From Halococcaceae archaeon (GTDB lineage: Archaea > Halobacteriota > Halobacteria > Halobacteriales > Halalkalicoccaceae), in the NCBI GenBank assembly GCA_007128515.1, contig SKXI01000064.1, positions 1 through 5,211 of the forward strand: DNA of 5,211 nt, written 5' to 3'. Below the pieces are notes generated by a model. The model was not told the origin of the DNA and ran no database searches. It saw only the letters and a list, made by a program, of their open reading frames with translations. Position 1 is the first letter of the stretch. Every line of letters begins with the position of its first letter. A program made the translations under genes and the position numbers. Positions 4,481 through 5,211 of this stretch are shown piece after piece.

Positions 4481-5211
4481 ATGAGTGCAGTGGACCAGAA
4501 ACTCGACGACCTGAAAGCAACGATCAGAAACGAGATCCCGAGCGACATATCGGTCTCGGACGTCACCTACGAGGGGCCGGAGCTCGTCGTCTACACGCGC
4601 GATCCGAAGAAGTTCGCGCGACAGGACGACCTCGTCCGGAACCTCGCGAGCAAGCTCCGGAAGCGGATCACCGTCCGGCCGGACCCGGACGTGCTCGCGG
4701 CACCCGAGCGGGCCGCGGAGAAGATCCGATCCGTCGTCCCCGAGGAGGCCGGGATCAGTGACCTCGACTTCCACGCGGACACCGGCGAGGTGGTGATCGA
4801 GGCCCAGAAGCCGGGGATGGTGATCGGCCGCCACGGCTCGACGCTCAGACAGATCACCCAGGAGGTCGGCTGGACGCCCGAGGTCGTTCGTACGCCCCCG
4901 ATCGAGTCCCCGACCGTCTCCAACGTCAGGAGCTTCCTGAAACAGGAACGCGACGACCGGCGAAACATCCTCGAGCGTGTCGGCAGACAGATCCACCGCG
5001 AACAGCTCTCGAGCGAGCAGTGGGTCCGGATCACCACCCTCGGCTGCTGTCGCGAGGTCGGACGCGCCGCGTTCGTGCTCTCGACGGCCGACACCCGGAT
5101 CCTGATCGACTGTGGCGACAAACCCGGGTCCGACGACGTCCCGTACCTCCAGGTGCCCGAGGCGCTCGGCTCGGGCGCCCACTCCATCGACGCGGTGGTG
5201 CTCACCCACGC
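4481..5211 (+). CDS. fttA: FttA/aCPSF1 transcription termination ribonuclease, 5' part
   Basis: The window holds the first 243 residues of a protein that is usually about 630-640 residues long; it runs off the end of the window with the frame open. FttA (aCPSF1) is the archaeal relative of CPSF73. It binds nascent RNA behind RNA polymerase, cleaves it, and terminates transcription, acting with Spt4/5. Domains in order: an N-terminal KH-like domain (about 1-70); a second KH domain (about 75-145) with the GxxG loop VIGRHGSTLRQI (Gly116-Gly119); a helical linker (146-178); then the metallo-beta-lactamase fold from about 181, with VRITTLGCCREVGRAAF and the strand TRILIDCGDKPG. The last residues, AVVLTH, are the start of the catalytic HxHxDH zinc motif, which lies just outside the window. 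The ATG at 4481 gives the family's normal N-terminus. No Shine-Dalgarno or close TATA box precedes it. Confidence 0.95.
   Translation, partial: MSAVDQKLDDLKATIRNEIPSDISVSDVTYEGPELVVYTRDPKKFARQDDLVRNLASKLRKRITVRPDPDVLAAPERAAEKIRSVVPEEAGISDLDFHADTGEVVIEAQKPGMVIGRHGSTLRQITQEVGWTPEVVRTPPIESPTVSNVRSFLKQERDDRRNILERVGRQIHREQLSSEQWVRITTLGCCREVGRAAFVLSTADTRILIDCGDKPGSDDVPYLQVPEALGSGAHSIDAVVLTH

Noticed and set aside
4418..5209. 263-codon open frame on the minus strand
   Set aside because: Antisense to fttA, whose KH and beta-lactamase motifs are unmistakable.
1..5211. CRISPR arrays, insertion sequences, tRNA or rRNA genes
   Set aside because: No regularly spaced repeats, transposase motifs, terminal inverted repeats or cloverleaf patterns were seen by eye on either strand.

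Overview
The window is typical of a halophilic archaeon (class Halobacteria). It has a very high G+C content, almost every third codon position is G or C, and the soluble proteins are rich in Asp and Glu. TATA-like elements lie at archaeal distances from starts, one perfect haloarchaeal Shine-Dalgarno (GGAGGTGA) is present, and the last gene encodes an archaea-specific termination factor. I cannot assign a genus from the sequence alone.

Layout. (1) 74-1207, plus strand: a small membrane-anchored zinc-ribbon protein, then SurE nucleotidase. Both look leaderless, each with a CGATTT element starting exactly 33 nt before its ATG. (2) 1204-2984, minus strand: a complete neurotransmitter:sodium symporter (NSS) family transporter, followed by a one-helix small protein that overlaps it by one base and has a perfect Shine-Dalgarno written into the transporter's last codons. 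SurE and the small protein meet tail to tail and share a CTAG over their stop codons. (3) 3048-3254, minus strand: a 68-residue two-helix membrane protein just upstream of the transporter. (4) 3255-3728: no intact gene; it appears to hold the frameshifted remains of a membrane-protein gene on the plus strand. (5) 3729-4211, minus strand: an unrecognised acidic 160-residue protein. (6) 4212-4480: a divergent intergenic region with a near-symmetric TATA element and a duplicated hairpin-forming sequence. (7) 4481 to the window end, plus strand: the first 243 residues of FttA/aCPSF1, the KH-domain beta-CASP ribonuclease that terminates archaeal transcription.

How the parts relate. The transporter and its small partner are very probably a coupled two-gene unit, by analogy with the bacterial MetP/MetS pair. 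SurE (nucleotide salvage or stationary-phase housekeeping) and FttA (termination and 3'-end cleavage) are housekeeping genes. The other small proteins have no function I can assign. I found no mobile element, CRISPR array, tRNA or rRNA. The window is mostly ordinary haloarchaeal chromosome. The points most worth checking are the transporter's small partner, the repeated hairpin element upstream of fttA, and the decayed membrane-protein gene.
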